From Nitrospira sp. (GTDB lineage: Bacteria; Nitrospirota; Nitrospiria; Nitrospirales; Nitrospiraceae): a stretch of DNA of 5,884 nt. The translations under genes and the position numbers were made by a program. The notes beneath the pieces are model-generated. The model was given only the letters and a program-made list of their open reading frames with translations, was not told the origin of the DNA and ran no database searches. Shown one piece after another: positions 1-5,556 of this stretch. Each line of letters opens with the position of its first letter. Within the stretch, counting starts at the first letter, position 1. The stretch is from NCBI GenBank assembly GCA_025363325.1, contig JANYEF010000471.1:1-5884 (forward strand), in the 5' to 3' direction.

Positions 1-596
1 TTAGAGAGGACGACATCTGGAACGGATACCCCGAAGAGACCAATGCGCCGTACGGTCTCGCCAAGAAGATGATGCTGGTGCAGTCGCAGGCCTACCGTGA
101 ACAGTATGGGTTTAATTCAATCGTGTTATTCCCGGTGAACCTCTACGGCCCGCGCGACAACTTTGACCTGGAGACGTCTCACGTCATTCCAGCCTTAATA
201 CGCAAATGTGTGACGGCAAAAGAAGCAGGCCACGCCACACTCACGTTGTGGGGAGATGGCTCTCCGACTCGAGAGTTTTTGTATGTAGAGGACGCCGCAG
301 AAGGCATCCTGCTCGCAGCTGAACACTATGAAGGAAGTCTACCCGTCAACCTGGGGACAGGGGAGGAAGTCACGATTCACAATCTTGCCACCATGATTGC
401 CACGGAAGCCGGTTTTACAGGACAAATCGCATGGGACACCACCAAGCCCAACGGGCAGCCACGACGATGCCTGGATGTCAGCCGGGCCAAGCAACTTTTC
501 GGCTTTCAAGCAAAGCACGCACTCCGTGAAGGACTCAAGAAGACGATGCTGTGGTTTTTAGCCAACCGCAACAATCTTCGACAAGTTACCTTCTGA
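1..596 (+). CDS. fcl: GDP-L-fucose synthase-like NAD(P)-dependent epimerase/reductase, 5' truncated by window edge
   Basis: Open from the first base (frame starts at base 3) to TGA at 594-596, giving 197 residues. GDP-L-fucose synthase converts GDP-4-keto-6-deoxy-mannose to GDP-L-fucose by epimerisation and NADPH reduction in the cytoplasm. Visible signatures are the SDR catalytic YxxxK (YGLAK, Tyr codon 51-53, Lys codon 63-65) after the family-typical WNGYPEETNAP, then PVNLYGPRDNFD, then SHVIPALIRK, whose His (codon 180-182) and Arg correspond to the substrate/acid-base residues of the E. coli enzyme. GDGSPTREFLYVEDAAEGI and VNLGTGEE follow, as in extended SDRs. The family is about 310-325 residues, so roughly 120 residues (Rossmann GxxGxxG and the catalytic Ser) lie upstream of the window; gmd would be an expected neighbour there. 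The internal ATG at 69 is not the start, since it falls after the catalytic Lys. A related GDP- or dTDP-sugar epimerase is possible, but the motif set favours Fcl/WcaG. Confidence 0.9.
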   Translation, partial: REDDIWNGYPEETNAPYGLAKKMMLVQSQAYREQYGFNSIVLFPVNLYGPRDNFDLETSHVIPALIRKCVTAKEAGHATLTLWGDGSPTREFLYVEDAAEGILLAAEHYEGSLPVNLGTGEEVTIHNLATMIATEAGFTGQIAWDTTKPNGQPRRCLDVSRAKQLFGFQAKHALREGLKKTMLWFLANRNNLRQVTF

Positions 597-663
597 CGGC
601 GCCTATCAGCTCTCGTTACTCGTAATCCTAGCGAGCCAAGCGGGTCGCGCGAGAGGGACAACT

Positions 664-707
664 GTTCGAGGTTTTCGGAGCTTCGAACCCTGAACTTCGA
701 ACTTCGG
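664..707. repeat. Short CTTCGAAC repeat cluster in the gap after fcl
   Basis: CTTCGAAC occurs at 681-688 and again at 695-702, and GAACTTC occurs twice in tandem at 692-705. GTTCGA at 664-669 is the reverse complement of TCGAAC at 683-688, so the first part can also fold back on itself. The cluster is part of the 335-bp non-coding gap 597-931, where I see no credible reading frame. It looks like a copy of a dispersed intergenic repeat; similar TTCGAA-rich spacers are, from memory, common in Nitrospira genomes. Function is unknown. Confidence 0.5.
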
Positions 708-728
708 ATAGTGCCCGTCTCACTTCTC

Positions 729-770
729 TTGCAAGCCCGCCCTTCTCGCGTAACTAAGCAGCGGGAGCAA
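729..770. other. Imperfect hairpin with 20-nt loop
   Basis: TTGC (729-732) pairs with GCAA (767-770) and CCCGC (736-740) pairs with GCGGG (761-765). A small internal loop (733-735 against 766) separates the two stems, and the apical loop is 20 nt (741-760). There is no T-run on either flank, so it is not a canonical Rho-independent terminator. It lies 24 bp upstream of a second hairpin whose loop is also 20 nt. Confidence 0.4.
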
Positions 771-793
771 ATTTGAACGAATCTGCCCAAGCA

Positions 794-833
794 TGCGCTG
801 TTTTCCCTCTCTCACACCCACAGAAACAGCGCA
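794..833. other. Perfect 10-bp inverted repeat, pyrimidine-rich 20-nt loop
   Basis: TGCGCTGTTT (794-803) is exactly complementary to AAACAGCGCA (824-833), with a 20-nt loop (804-823) that is mostly C and T. As RNA on the + strand it would sit in the leader region about 100 nt before the TPR gene start. No T-tract follows (AAGACG), so intrinsic termination on this strand is doubtful. It could be a regulatory or structural stem-loop, or part of a dispersed repeat. Confidence 0.5.
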
Positions 834-917
834 AAGACGTTGAAACGTAATGGGTTCGAGAACCAACCTAAATGGTCCAAGAATTGCGAACTTCATGCCA
901 TTTGCTTTCATATCCCA

Positions 918-922
918 GAGGT
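918..922 (+). promoter_or_regulatory. Ribosome binding site that decides the GTG start of the TPR gene
   Basis: GAGGT at 918-922 lies 9 nt before GTG at 932-934. The longer alternative, ATG at 872 in the same frame, has no purine-rich SD in front of it (it is preceded by CCAACCTAA). I therefore place the start at 932, removing 20 residues from the longest possible product. Confidence 0.65.
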
Positions 923-931
923 AACAAGCAC

Positions 932-1456
932 GTGAACGAAACCAGCGCATTATCCCTGAAGCAAGAGAACCATTCAGCCGAACACCAAGCCTCGTCGGAA
1001 AATGTAGGCAGTGGACCGATACCGGGAGCATTGCTACTGGCAATCGAAACCACCGCATCGATAAGGCCACCGGACGGACAGGAATCATACGAACGAGCAA
1101 CGGCGCTCAAGAATGTGGGCCTGTTCAGACAGGCAGCGGAACATTTTGAGAAAGCCGCACAGGATTCCGCATATGCGCTGAAGGGCTCCGCCCAAATGGG
1201 TCTGTGCCTCAAGAAGAGCGGACAACAGGAAGAAGCCGTCGCGGCCTTTCGCCGAGCCCTACAAGTGCCCTCGACATCATCGAAAGAACAAGTGCAGATC
1301 CTCTACCTTTTAGGGAGAACATTAGAATCTCTCGAGCGCATTCCTGAAGCATTAGAGACCTATCGATGGCTCCGTCGTGAAGCACCACAATATCGAGATG
1401 TCGCCATGCGAATCGAGTCATTGAGCACGAGACGCATGCACCGCGACAACCCCTAA
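932..1456 (+). CDS. Small tetratricopeptide-repeat (TPR) protein, function unknown
   Basis: 174 residues from GTG 932. Residues 1-50 look disordered and polar (NETSALSLKQENHSAEH). About three TPR-like helix pairs follow: approx. 53-82 (YERATALKNVGLFRQAAEHF), 85-115 (AQMGLCLKKSGQQEEAVAAF) and 121-155 (QILYLLGRTLESLERIPEAL). The small-residue and aromatic spacing is that of TPRs. The segment ends in QYRDVAMRIESL, a tail often seen at the C-terminus of larger TPR or kinase-associated proteins in deltaproteobacteria and Nitrospira. No signal peptide, membrane segment or catalytic motif is visible, so it is probably a cytoplasmic protein-protein adaptor. It stands alone, separated from fcl by 335 bp and from wecB by 349 bp, both gaps rich in repeats and hairpins. 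It could therefore be a transferred or rearranged module rather than a core polysaccharide gene. Its first codons are duplicated at 1752-1774. The longer start at 872 is possible but less supported. Confidence 0.75.
   Translation: MNETSALSLKQENHSAEHQASSENVGSGPIPGALLLAIETTASIRPPDGQESYERATALKNVGLFRQAAEHFEKAAQDSAYALKGSAQMGLCLKKSGQQEEAVAAFRRALQVPSTSSKEQVQILYLLGRTLESLERIPEALETYRWLRREAPQYRDVAMRIESLSTRRMHRDNP
933..955 (+). repeat. Direct repeat copy 1 (start of the TPR gene)
   Basis: 23 bp matching 1752-1774 at 21 of 23 positions (differences at 938 and 949). It covers the last two bases of the GTG start codon and the next seven codons (NETSALS). The copies are 819 bp apart. Confidence 0.6.
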
Positions 1457-1480
1457 CCCACATGAGTCAAGACGGTTGGA

Positions 1481-1532
1481 TGCGAAATCGCGGAGTCGCC
1501 GCGTTTGTTGCAGCGGCGAATACGCGATTGCA
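1481..1532. other. Strong GC-rich hairpin downstream of the TPR gene
   Basis: Three stacked stems nest around a 10-nt loop (1503-1512). TCGCCGC (1496-1502) pairs with GCGGCGA (1513-1519), AATCGCG (1486-1492) with CGCGATT (1523-1529), and TGC (1481-1483) with GCA (1530-1532). A 3x3 internal loop and a 2-nt bulge separate them. This gives 17 Watson-Crick pairs in 52 nt. It begins 24 bp after the TPR stop codon. No T-run follows on the + strand, so it may be a 3'-end stabiliser, a Rho-independent-like element without a U-tract, a REP-like palindrome or a small structured RNA. I cannot decide among these. Confidence 0.6.
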
Positions 1533-1657
1533 GCAGAAGCGTTATGAATCATGCGGGCCAGGAAGCAGGAAATGACGGTCCCCCGAAAACGTTTCTCAGT
1601 TGTGGAATACGAACCAATCAGTTAAGTTTTTCTCTTACAGGCCGTCTTCTTTGTGTG

Positions 1658-1758
1658 TGGTTCATCTGGTCTATCTGGTTTTTTTGTTCATTTAGTTGAT
1701 CTTGTTCAACCAAAAAAAACAAGACAAACCAAATAAACGAGACAAACTAGATGAACCA
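1658..1758. repeat. ~100-bp imperfect inverted repeat built of 9-nt units
   Basis: The left arm from 1659 reads as successive 9-mers GGTTCATCT, GGTCTATCT, GGTTTTTTT, GTTCATTTA, GTTGATCTT, then GTTCAACC. The right arm, read on the opposite strand from 1757, gives GGTTCATCT, AGTTTGTCT, CGTTTATTT, GGTTTGTCT, TGTTTTTTT. The outer 10 bp pair perfectly (1658-1667 with 1749-1758), as do the 7 bp at the tip (1700-1706 with 1718-1724, 11-nt loop). The middle pairs only partly. The element is markedly AT-rich and purine/pyrimidine-skewed compared with the flanking genes, and fills much of the 349-bp gap 1457-1805. I see no protein in it; reading frames crossing it are low-complexity translations of the repeat. 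It resembles intergenic GGTTTATCT-type repeats I associate with Nitrospira; function is unknown. Confidence 0.75.
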
Positions 1759-1774
1759 AACCAGCGCGTTATCC
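1752..1774 (+). repeat. Direct repeat copy 2, with a tiny ORF, before wecB
   Basis: 21 of 23 bases match 933-955. Here the copy is preceded by A, so it forms ATG (1751-1753) and opens a 13-codon frame, MNQTSALSKVHAC, ending at TAA 1790-1792, 13 nt before the wecB ATG. The encoded NQTSALS parallels NETSALS at the start of the TPR protein. The ATG lies inside the outer stem of the 1658-1758 inverted repeat. Translation of this frame is unproven, as no strong SD precedes it. Confidence 0.55.
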
Positions 1775-1805
1775 AAGGTTCATGCATGTTAACCGAGGCT
1801 AGACC

Positions 1806-2906
1806 ATGAAGCGGATTGATCTGATCGCAGGGGCGCGGCCAAATTTTATGAAGATTGCGCCGATCATCGACGCGCTTAACGCGGCCGAGACGCGGGGCGG
1901 TTCGTTGCGTTTTCGTCTGATCCATACGGGCCAGCATTACGACCGCGCCATGTCCGGGAGCTTTTTCGAGGAGCTAGGCATCCCGGATCCGGACATCAAT
2001 CTTGAAGTAGGCTCGGGCACCCAGGCTGAACAAACCGCCGCCATCATGGTGGCCTATGAAAAGGTGCTGCTGAAACAGAAGAGCGACCTGTGTCTGGTCG
2101 TGGGGGACGTGACCTCGACCATGGCCTGTTCCATCGCCGCCCGCAAGTTGGGGGTGCCGGTAGCGCATGTGGAAGGTGGCATCCGCTCAGGCGACTGGAC
2201 CATGCCGGAAGAAATCAATCGGGTGGTGACCGACTCCATCACCAACTGGTTTTTCACCACCAGCGAGACGGCGAACGACAATCTTCGCCGCGCCGGTGTC
2301 ACGGACGATCGGATCTTCTTCGTCGGCAATACGATGATTGACACACTGCTCAAGCAGCTCCCGCGCCTGCGTCCGCCTGCCTGTTGGGAATCGCTGAAGC
2401 TGAAGCCTAATAACTACTTCGTCGTCACCCTGCATCGCCCGGCAAATGTAGATGGGGAGCAGCAGCTAATACAGCTGCTGCATGCCATCGCCGAAGGCAC
2501 GCGCGGCTTGCCAGTGGTGTTTCCCGTCCATCCGCGCACCGCCAAGAACCTGCGCGATCTCGACAGCAAGACGCCACAACTGAATTATGTCGATCCACTG
2601 GGCTACTTAGAATTCAACTACCTAGTGAAATATGCCCGTGGGGTGATTACCGATTCCGGTGGTATCACTGAGGAGACCACCGTACTGGGCGTACCCTGCT
2701 TGACTCTGCGTGACAACACTGAGCGTCCAGAGACCATCACGATTGGGACGAACGAACTCATTGGGACCGATCCGAGCAAGCTCCCTCCCGCCCTGGCACG
2801 ATTGATGGCGGGGCAGTGGAAAAAAGGCGCAATTCCTCCGAAATGGGACGGCAAAGCGGCAGAGCGGATCGTCGAGAATCTGGAACGATTGCTGGTGAGT
2901 AAATGA
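1806..2906 (+). CDS. wecB: UDP-N-acetylglucosamine 2-epimerase (non-hydrolysing)
   Basis: 366 residues, the usual length for the family. This cytoplasmic enzyme interconverts UDP-GlcNAc and UDP-ManNAc, supplying ManNAc or ManNAcA for surface glycans. Its fold is the two-domain GT-B type. Motifs in order: GARPNFMK (9-16, Arg and Lys at the nucleotide/active site), HTGQHYD (40-46), VVGDVTST with Asp101, HVEGGIRSGD with Glu123, MPEEINR with Glu136, FVGNTMIDTL (172-181), TLHRPANVD with His210, PVHPRT (240-245), TDSGGITEE (282-290, UDP binding) and LRDNTERPET (301-310). Asp101, Glu123, Glu136 and His210 align with the E. coli catalytic set Asp95/Glu117/Glu131/His213. HVEGG replaces the common HVEAG, a mild variation. 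GAGG at 1795-1798 lies 7 nt before the ATG and supports the start. The gene is preceded by the repeat-rich gap and followed by 203 bp without a gene, so it may be transcribed alone or with the downstream genes. A hydrolysing (NeuC-type) epimerase is unlikely from the motif pattern. Confidence 0.96.
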   Translation: MKRIDLIAGARPNFMKIAPIIDALNAAETRGGSLRFRLIHTGQHYDRAMSGSFFEELGIPDPDINLEVGSGTQAEQTAAIMVAYEKVLLKQKSDLCLVVGDVTSTMACSIAARKLGVPVAHVEGGIRSGDWTMPEEINRVVTDSITNWFFTTSETANDNLRRAGVTDDRIFFVGNTMIDTLLKQLPRLRPPACWESLKLKPNNYFVVTLHRPANVDGEQQLIQLLHAIAEGTRGLPVVFPVHPRTAKNLRDLDSKTPQLNYVDPLGYLEFNYLVKYARGVITDSGGITEETTVLGVPCLTLRDNTERPETITIGTNELIGTDPSKLPPALARLMAGQWKKGAIPPKWDGKAAERIVENLERLLVSK

Positions 2907-3109
2907 AACATTTCCAATAATACTGGAACACAGGCCCTGCTGCACTGCGCCAAGTACCTGTGGGAGGAGTGGTGAAGTAGTAGATCCCACCAGAGGCATT
3001 CAGGCTATTCAATAATCACGCATATTCCCCTGTATCACGCGATTGCTGCATATCCAGCCCCACAATGGCGAAATCTAATTTGTTTACCAAGTAGGACCTT
3101 CGCGGCATT

Positions 3110-4180
3110 ATGGAGCAGCCAGTGACTCCCTTATCTGTCAGTGTTGTAATTCCGGTCTACAACGGTGAGCGATTCCTGCAAGACAGTATTAACAGTGTCT
3201 TGGGCCAAACATTTACGGATTTTGAAATCGTAATAGTTGATGATGGTTCCACCGATGGCTCGACCGACATTGTTCGCAGTTACTCTGATGCGCGCCTCCG
3301 AATGGTCTCGCACGCTCAGAATCGCGGACTGGCAGAGGCCCGCAATACTGGCATTCGTTCGTCCCGTGGAATCTACGTCGCATTGCTAGACAGCGATGAT
3401 ATTGCGGAGCCGACACGCCTTGCCGACCAAGTAGAGGCAATGGAACAAGATCTCGGATTGGCCTACTTGGGTACTTGGGCCTTGATGTTCAACAGTGAGG
3501 TGCCGACCGCCACGAAGTTATGGAAGACAGAAACCACAGACAACGCGCTTCGCGCTATCCTGATGTTTAGAAACCGTTTTAATGCCTCGAGCGTAATGTT
3601 TAGGAGAACCGCTGCTCCCCCAGAACTCTTCGCAAATATTCCGATGGCAGAAGACTATAGATTTGCGGTTGCTATGTCAAAATTTGGGAAAATCGGTAAC
3701 CTCCCCAAGCCGTTGGTTCGCTATCGACAACACGCCACCAGTCTAACGGTCAGCAAACAGACACTCATGACCGAATGCGTCGAAAAAATCCTGCTCCAGC
3801 AACTTGGGGATTTTGGAATAAGGCCATCGGAGCGGGAGCTAAAGATACACCAACATATTGGGCGACTTCTTCTGCAAGGCTCCGCAACGTTACTCGACGA
3901 GTGTGAGAACTGGTTGTACAAATTAAGTAATCATAACGATGTCGTTCAGCGCTTTGATTCTCATGTTTTTAGAGAGGTTGTGAGTAAGGAATGGTTTGAA
4001 TTGTGTAAACATGGTTCTCCCGCAGGCTTGGCAGCCTGGCGCCGATATTGGCACTCCAACCTCTCTAAAGCGTGGATTCCCAGCATGCGGCAGCGCCTCA
4101 GGTTCCTAGCGAAGTGCTTGCTCAAGCACAGGCGGGAAGGCGGCGATTTGCCCAAGGTCCAGTCTATACAGGAATCGTGA
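3110..4180 (+). CDS. Family 2 glycosyltransferase
   Basis: 356 residues with a GT-A, GT2-type domain over about residues 8-215. SVVIPVYNGERFLQDSINSVLGQ (from 11) is the canonical opening. VDDGSTDGS has the nucleotide-binding Asp pair at 44-45, and NRGLAEARNTGI is at 71-82. LLDSDDI carries the DxD-type metal/sugar-nucleotide site at 94-97. AEDYRF supplies the likely catalytic Glu-Asp at 181-182, and YRQH (205-208) closes the domain. The C-terminal ~140 residues are helical, basic and not recognisable; no membrane segment is evident. It would transfer one sugar from a nucleotide donor to the growing lipid-linked glycan at the cytoplasmic face; donor and linkage cannot be read from sequence. The start is supported by domain position and a weak AGGA at 3093-3096 (13-nt spacer, rather long). 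It stops 2 bp before the next gene, so the two are almost certainly co-transcribed. The 203-bp gap upstream (2907-3109) shows no gene or clear promoter to my eye. Confidence 0.92.
   Translation: MEQPVTPLSVSVVIPVYNGERFLQDSINSVLGQTFTDFEIVIVDDGSTDGSTDIVRSYSDARLRMVSHAQNRGLAEARNTGIRSSRGIYVALLDSDDIAEPTRLADQVEAMEQDLGLAYLGTWALMFNSEVPTATKLWKTETTDNALRAILMFRNRFNASSVMFRRTAAPPELFANIPMAEDYRFAVAMSKFGKIGNLPKPLVRYRQHATSLTVSKQTLMTECVEKILLQQLGDFGIRPSERELKIHQHIGRLLLQGSATLLDECENWLYKLSNHNDVVQRFDSHVFREVVSKEWFELCKHGSPAGLAAWRRYWHSNLSKAWIPSMRQRLRFLAKCLLKHRREGGDLPKVQSIQES
4170..4173 (+). promoter_or_regulatory. Ribosome binding site that decides the start of the Wzy/WaaL-like gene
   Basis: AGGA inside the last codons of the GT2 gene, 9 nt before ATG 4183. 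It favours this start over the in-frame ATG at 4072, which would overlap the GT2 gene by about 110 bp and add a low-complexity 37-residue leader, and over GTG 4177, which is only 3 nt away. Confidence 0.65.
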
Positions 4181-4182
4181 AT

Positions 4183-5523
4183 ATGCGACGGCATTTCTTG
4201 TTGCTTTTGTTCGCCATATTGCTCCTGTCTGAGATGTTTGGGTGGAAACTCGGCGTGTCGCAGGGGTTCAGTGTCAAGAACGCGTTTCTCTATGGGTTTT
4301 TTCTCCTGATTCTGGTGGAGCGCCTATCGCCAGGCGTATCAAAAGATCCTCTTCTCACAAAGATCCACTGGCCCTTCATCAGCCTGATCCTGGTTGCGGG
4401 CATATCCTGGGCTTTTACCGACGTACGGACTAACGTTCCGAATTATACTAGCGAAGATCGCATCATCGCTCTGAAAAGCACGTTAGCGGACTTCTACCTT
4501 TTTTTCATCGTCTACTACTATGGGGTTCGAAACCTTCAAGACGCGATAGCCCTTGCAAGAAATATTTTGGTCCTAGTTTTTGCAAGCAATATGATAACGG
4601 TGATGGATGTCTATAACATTCCAGATCTGGGCATTATCAAGCAGATGGATAGTGAATCGAATCGCGGCCGACTGATGGGGCCCATCGGGGAACCAAATCA
4701 ATATGCTGCTTTCCTGGCTTTCTTCTTTCCTTCTTATATTGCCCTAGCATTGGCTACAACTAGAGGGAGAGTAGCACGCAGCATATATTTATCGGCGAGC
4801 GTAGCAACGATCATTACCCTCCTGCTCACCGGTTCCCGAGGCGGCATCTTTGGGCTCGTCGCAGGGGCGGTGTGGGGTTATTGGCAAGTTCGGGAGAAGG
4901 TACGTTTGAAAGCGACATTCAAGGTGATAGCACTTGCCGTACCGGTGGTCGGGGTAGCAATTGCCATTGCTGTTATCAATTACAGCTCATTGCTAATGGG
5001 CCGCATCGACACCACTGCGCAGGCTGGGAACGCGAGCGCCGCGAGTGCGGGAAGAACGATGATTTGGCAGTCCGGCCTAAGCGTGATGGTGGATCATCCC
5101 ATCTCCTTTATCACTGGCATGGGTTGGCATACCTTTGCCCCCTATGTAGGCATCGTACCGCATAACACTTATCTTTGGTATTTCTTCAACCTGGGCGCGA
5201 TTGGACTGATTCTTTATTTATTGATATTGCGCAATATACTGAAACTGACTCGCGAAGCCGTCAATGGTGCGTCCGTCGATGGTGATATGTTGCTGATGGG
5301 TTTTCTGTTCGGCTTTGCGGCCCTGCTGGTGTCGGTGTTTTTCGTGGACCTCTTCGCACCCTGGTATTTCATCTGGGCCTATGCCGGCGTAATGGCCCGT
5401 GTGGCGGTGCAGATGAACGCGGAAGCTCGGCAGCAGCGCGAAAGAACTCCTAAGGTTGAAGAGGATGACAATCCCCCCTTCCCATCGGTATCTGCCCAAG
5501 CGTTGCAGGTTCAGAGGTTTTAG
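4183..5523 (+). CDS. O-antigen polymerase/ligase family membrane protein (Wzy/WaaL type, Wzy_C domain)
   Basis: 446 residues from ATG 4183. It is strongly hydrophobic with about 11-12 predicted membrane segments by eye (near 4-20, 33-46, 63-79, 102-113, 124-142, 173-191, 200-216, 219-234, 247-266, 329-349, 369-389, 392-410). Family features: GRLMGPIGEPNQYAAF (162-177), the LLLTGSRGG element with Arg219 that opens the Wzy_C region, a large periplasmic loop (~267-328) containing GRTMIWQSGLSVMVDHP, and PHNTYL with His327 at its end. Arg and His in these loops are functionally important in known ligases and polymerases. The C-terminal ~35 residues are polar and cytoplasmic. The protein acts in the inner membrane with its active site in the periplasm, joining undecaprenyl-linked glycans either to each other (Wzy), to lipid A core (WaaL) or to protein. 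Sequence alone does not separate these; its place between two glycosyltransferases favours a polymerase. It starts 2 bp after the GT2 stop codon. Confidence 0.88.
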   Translation: MRRHFLLLLFAILLLSEMFGWKLGVSQGFSVKNAFLYGFFLLILVERLSPGVSKDPLLTKIHWPFISLILVAGISWAFTDVRTNVPNYTSEDRIIALKSTLADFYLFFIVYYYGVRNLQDAIALARNILVLVFASNMITVMDVYNIPDLGIIKQMDSESNRGRLMGPIGEPNQYAAFLAFFFPSYIALALATTRGRVARSIYLSASVATIITLLLTGSRGGIFGLVAGAVWGYWQVREKVRLKATFKVIALAVPVVGVAIAIAVINYSSLLMGRIDTTAQAGNASAASAGRTMIWQSGLSVMVDHPISFITGMGWHTFAPYVGIVPHNTYLWYFFNLGAIGLILYLLILRNILKLTREAVNGASVDGDMLLMGFLFGFAALLVSVFFVDLFAPWYFIWAYAGVMARVAVQMNAEARQQRERTPKVEEDDNPPFPSVSAQALQVQRF

Positions 5524-5545
5524 AAGTGAAGCTTTGGAGATAGGC

Positions 5546-5549
5546 AGGA
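5546..5549 (+). promoter_or_regulatory. Ribosome binding site of the terminal GT4 gene
   Basis: AGGA with a 7-nt spacer to ATG 5557, within the 33-bp gap after the Wzy/WaaL-like gene. It supports the start of a frame that has no stop inside the window. Confidence 0.65.
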
Positions 5550-5556
5550 AAATCTG

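Noticed and set aside
852..864. GGTTCGAGAACC resembling a tRNA T-arm or attachment site.
   Set aside because: The T-loop C61 and the 5-bp stem are missing, and no acceptor, D or anticodon arm is found upstream; it is just a short palindrome.
506..1212. Overlapping minus-strand open frames opposite fcl, the gap and the TPR gene.
   Set aside because: Arg/Ser-rich shadow translations without recognisable domains or ribosome binding sites.
1457..1805. Integron attC site or CRISPR repeat as explanation for the structured gap.
   Set aside because: No RYYYAAC/GTTRRRY core pair is present, and the 9-nt units are contiguous without unique spacers.
1505..1937. Open frames on both strands across the 1457-1805 gap.
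   Set aside because: They run through the low-complexity repeat, lack SD sites and resemble no protein family; the minus-strand one overlaps wecB.
2912..2928. TTCCA...TGGAA hairpin right after wecB as a terminator.
   Set aside because: Only 5 AT-rich base pairs with a 7-nt loop and no T-tract; too weak to call.
2907..2975. The wecB reading frame continues 22 codons past its TGA (ending ...KYLWEEW).
   Set aside because: The wecB product is already full length and ends where the family normally ends. A 22-codon run is expected by chance, and there is no sign of recoding.
4072..4182. N-terminal extension of the Wzy/WaaL-like protein starting at ATG 4072.
   Set aside because: It overlaps the 3' end of the GT2 gene and encodes an Ala/Gln-rich leader. 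ATG 4183 has a proper SD and is followed directly by the first membrane segment.
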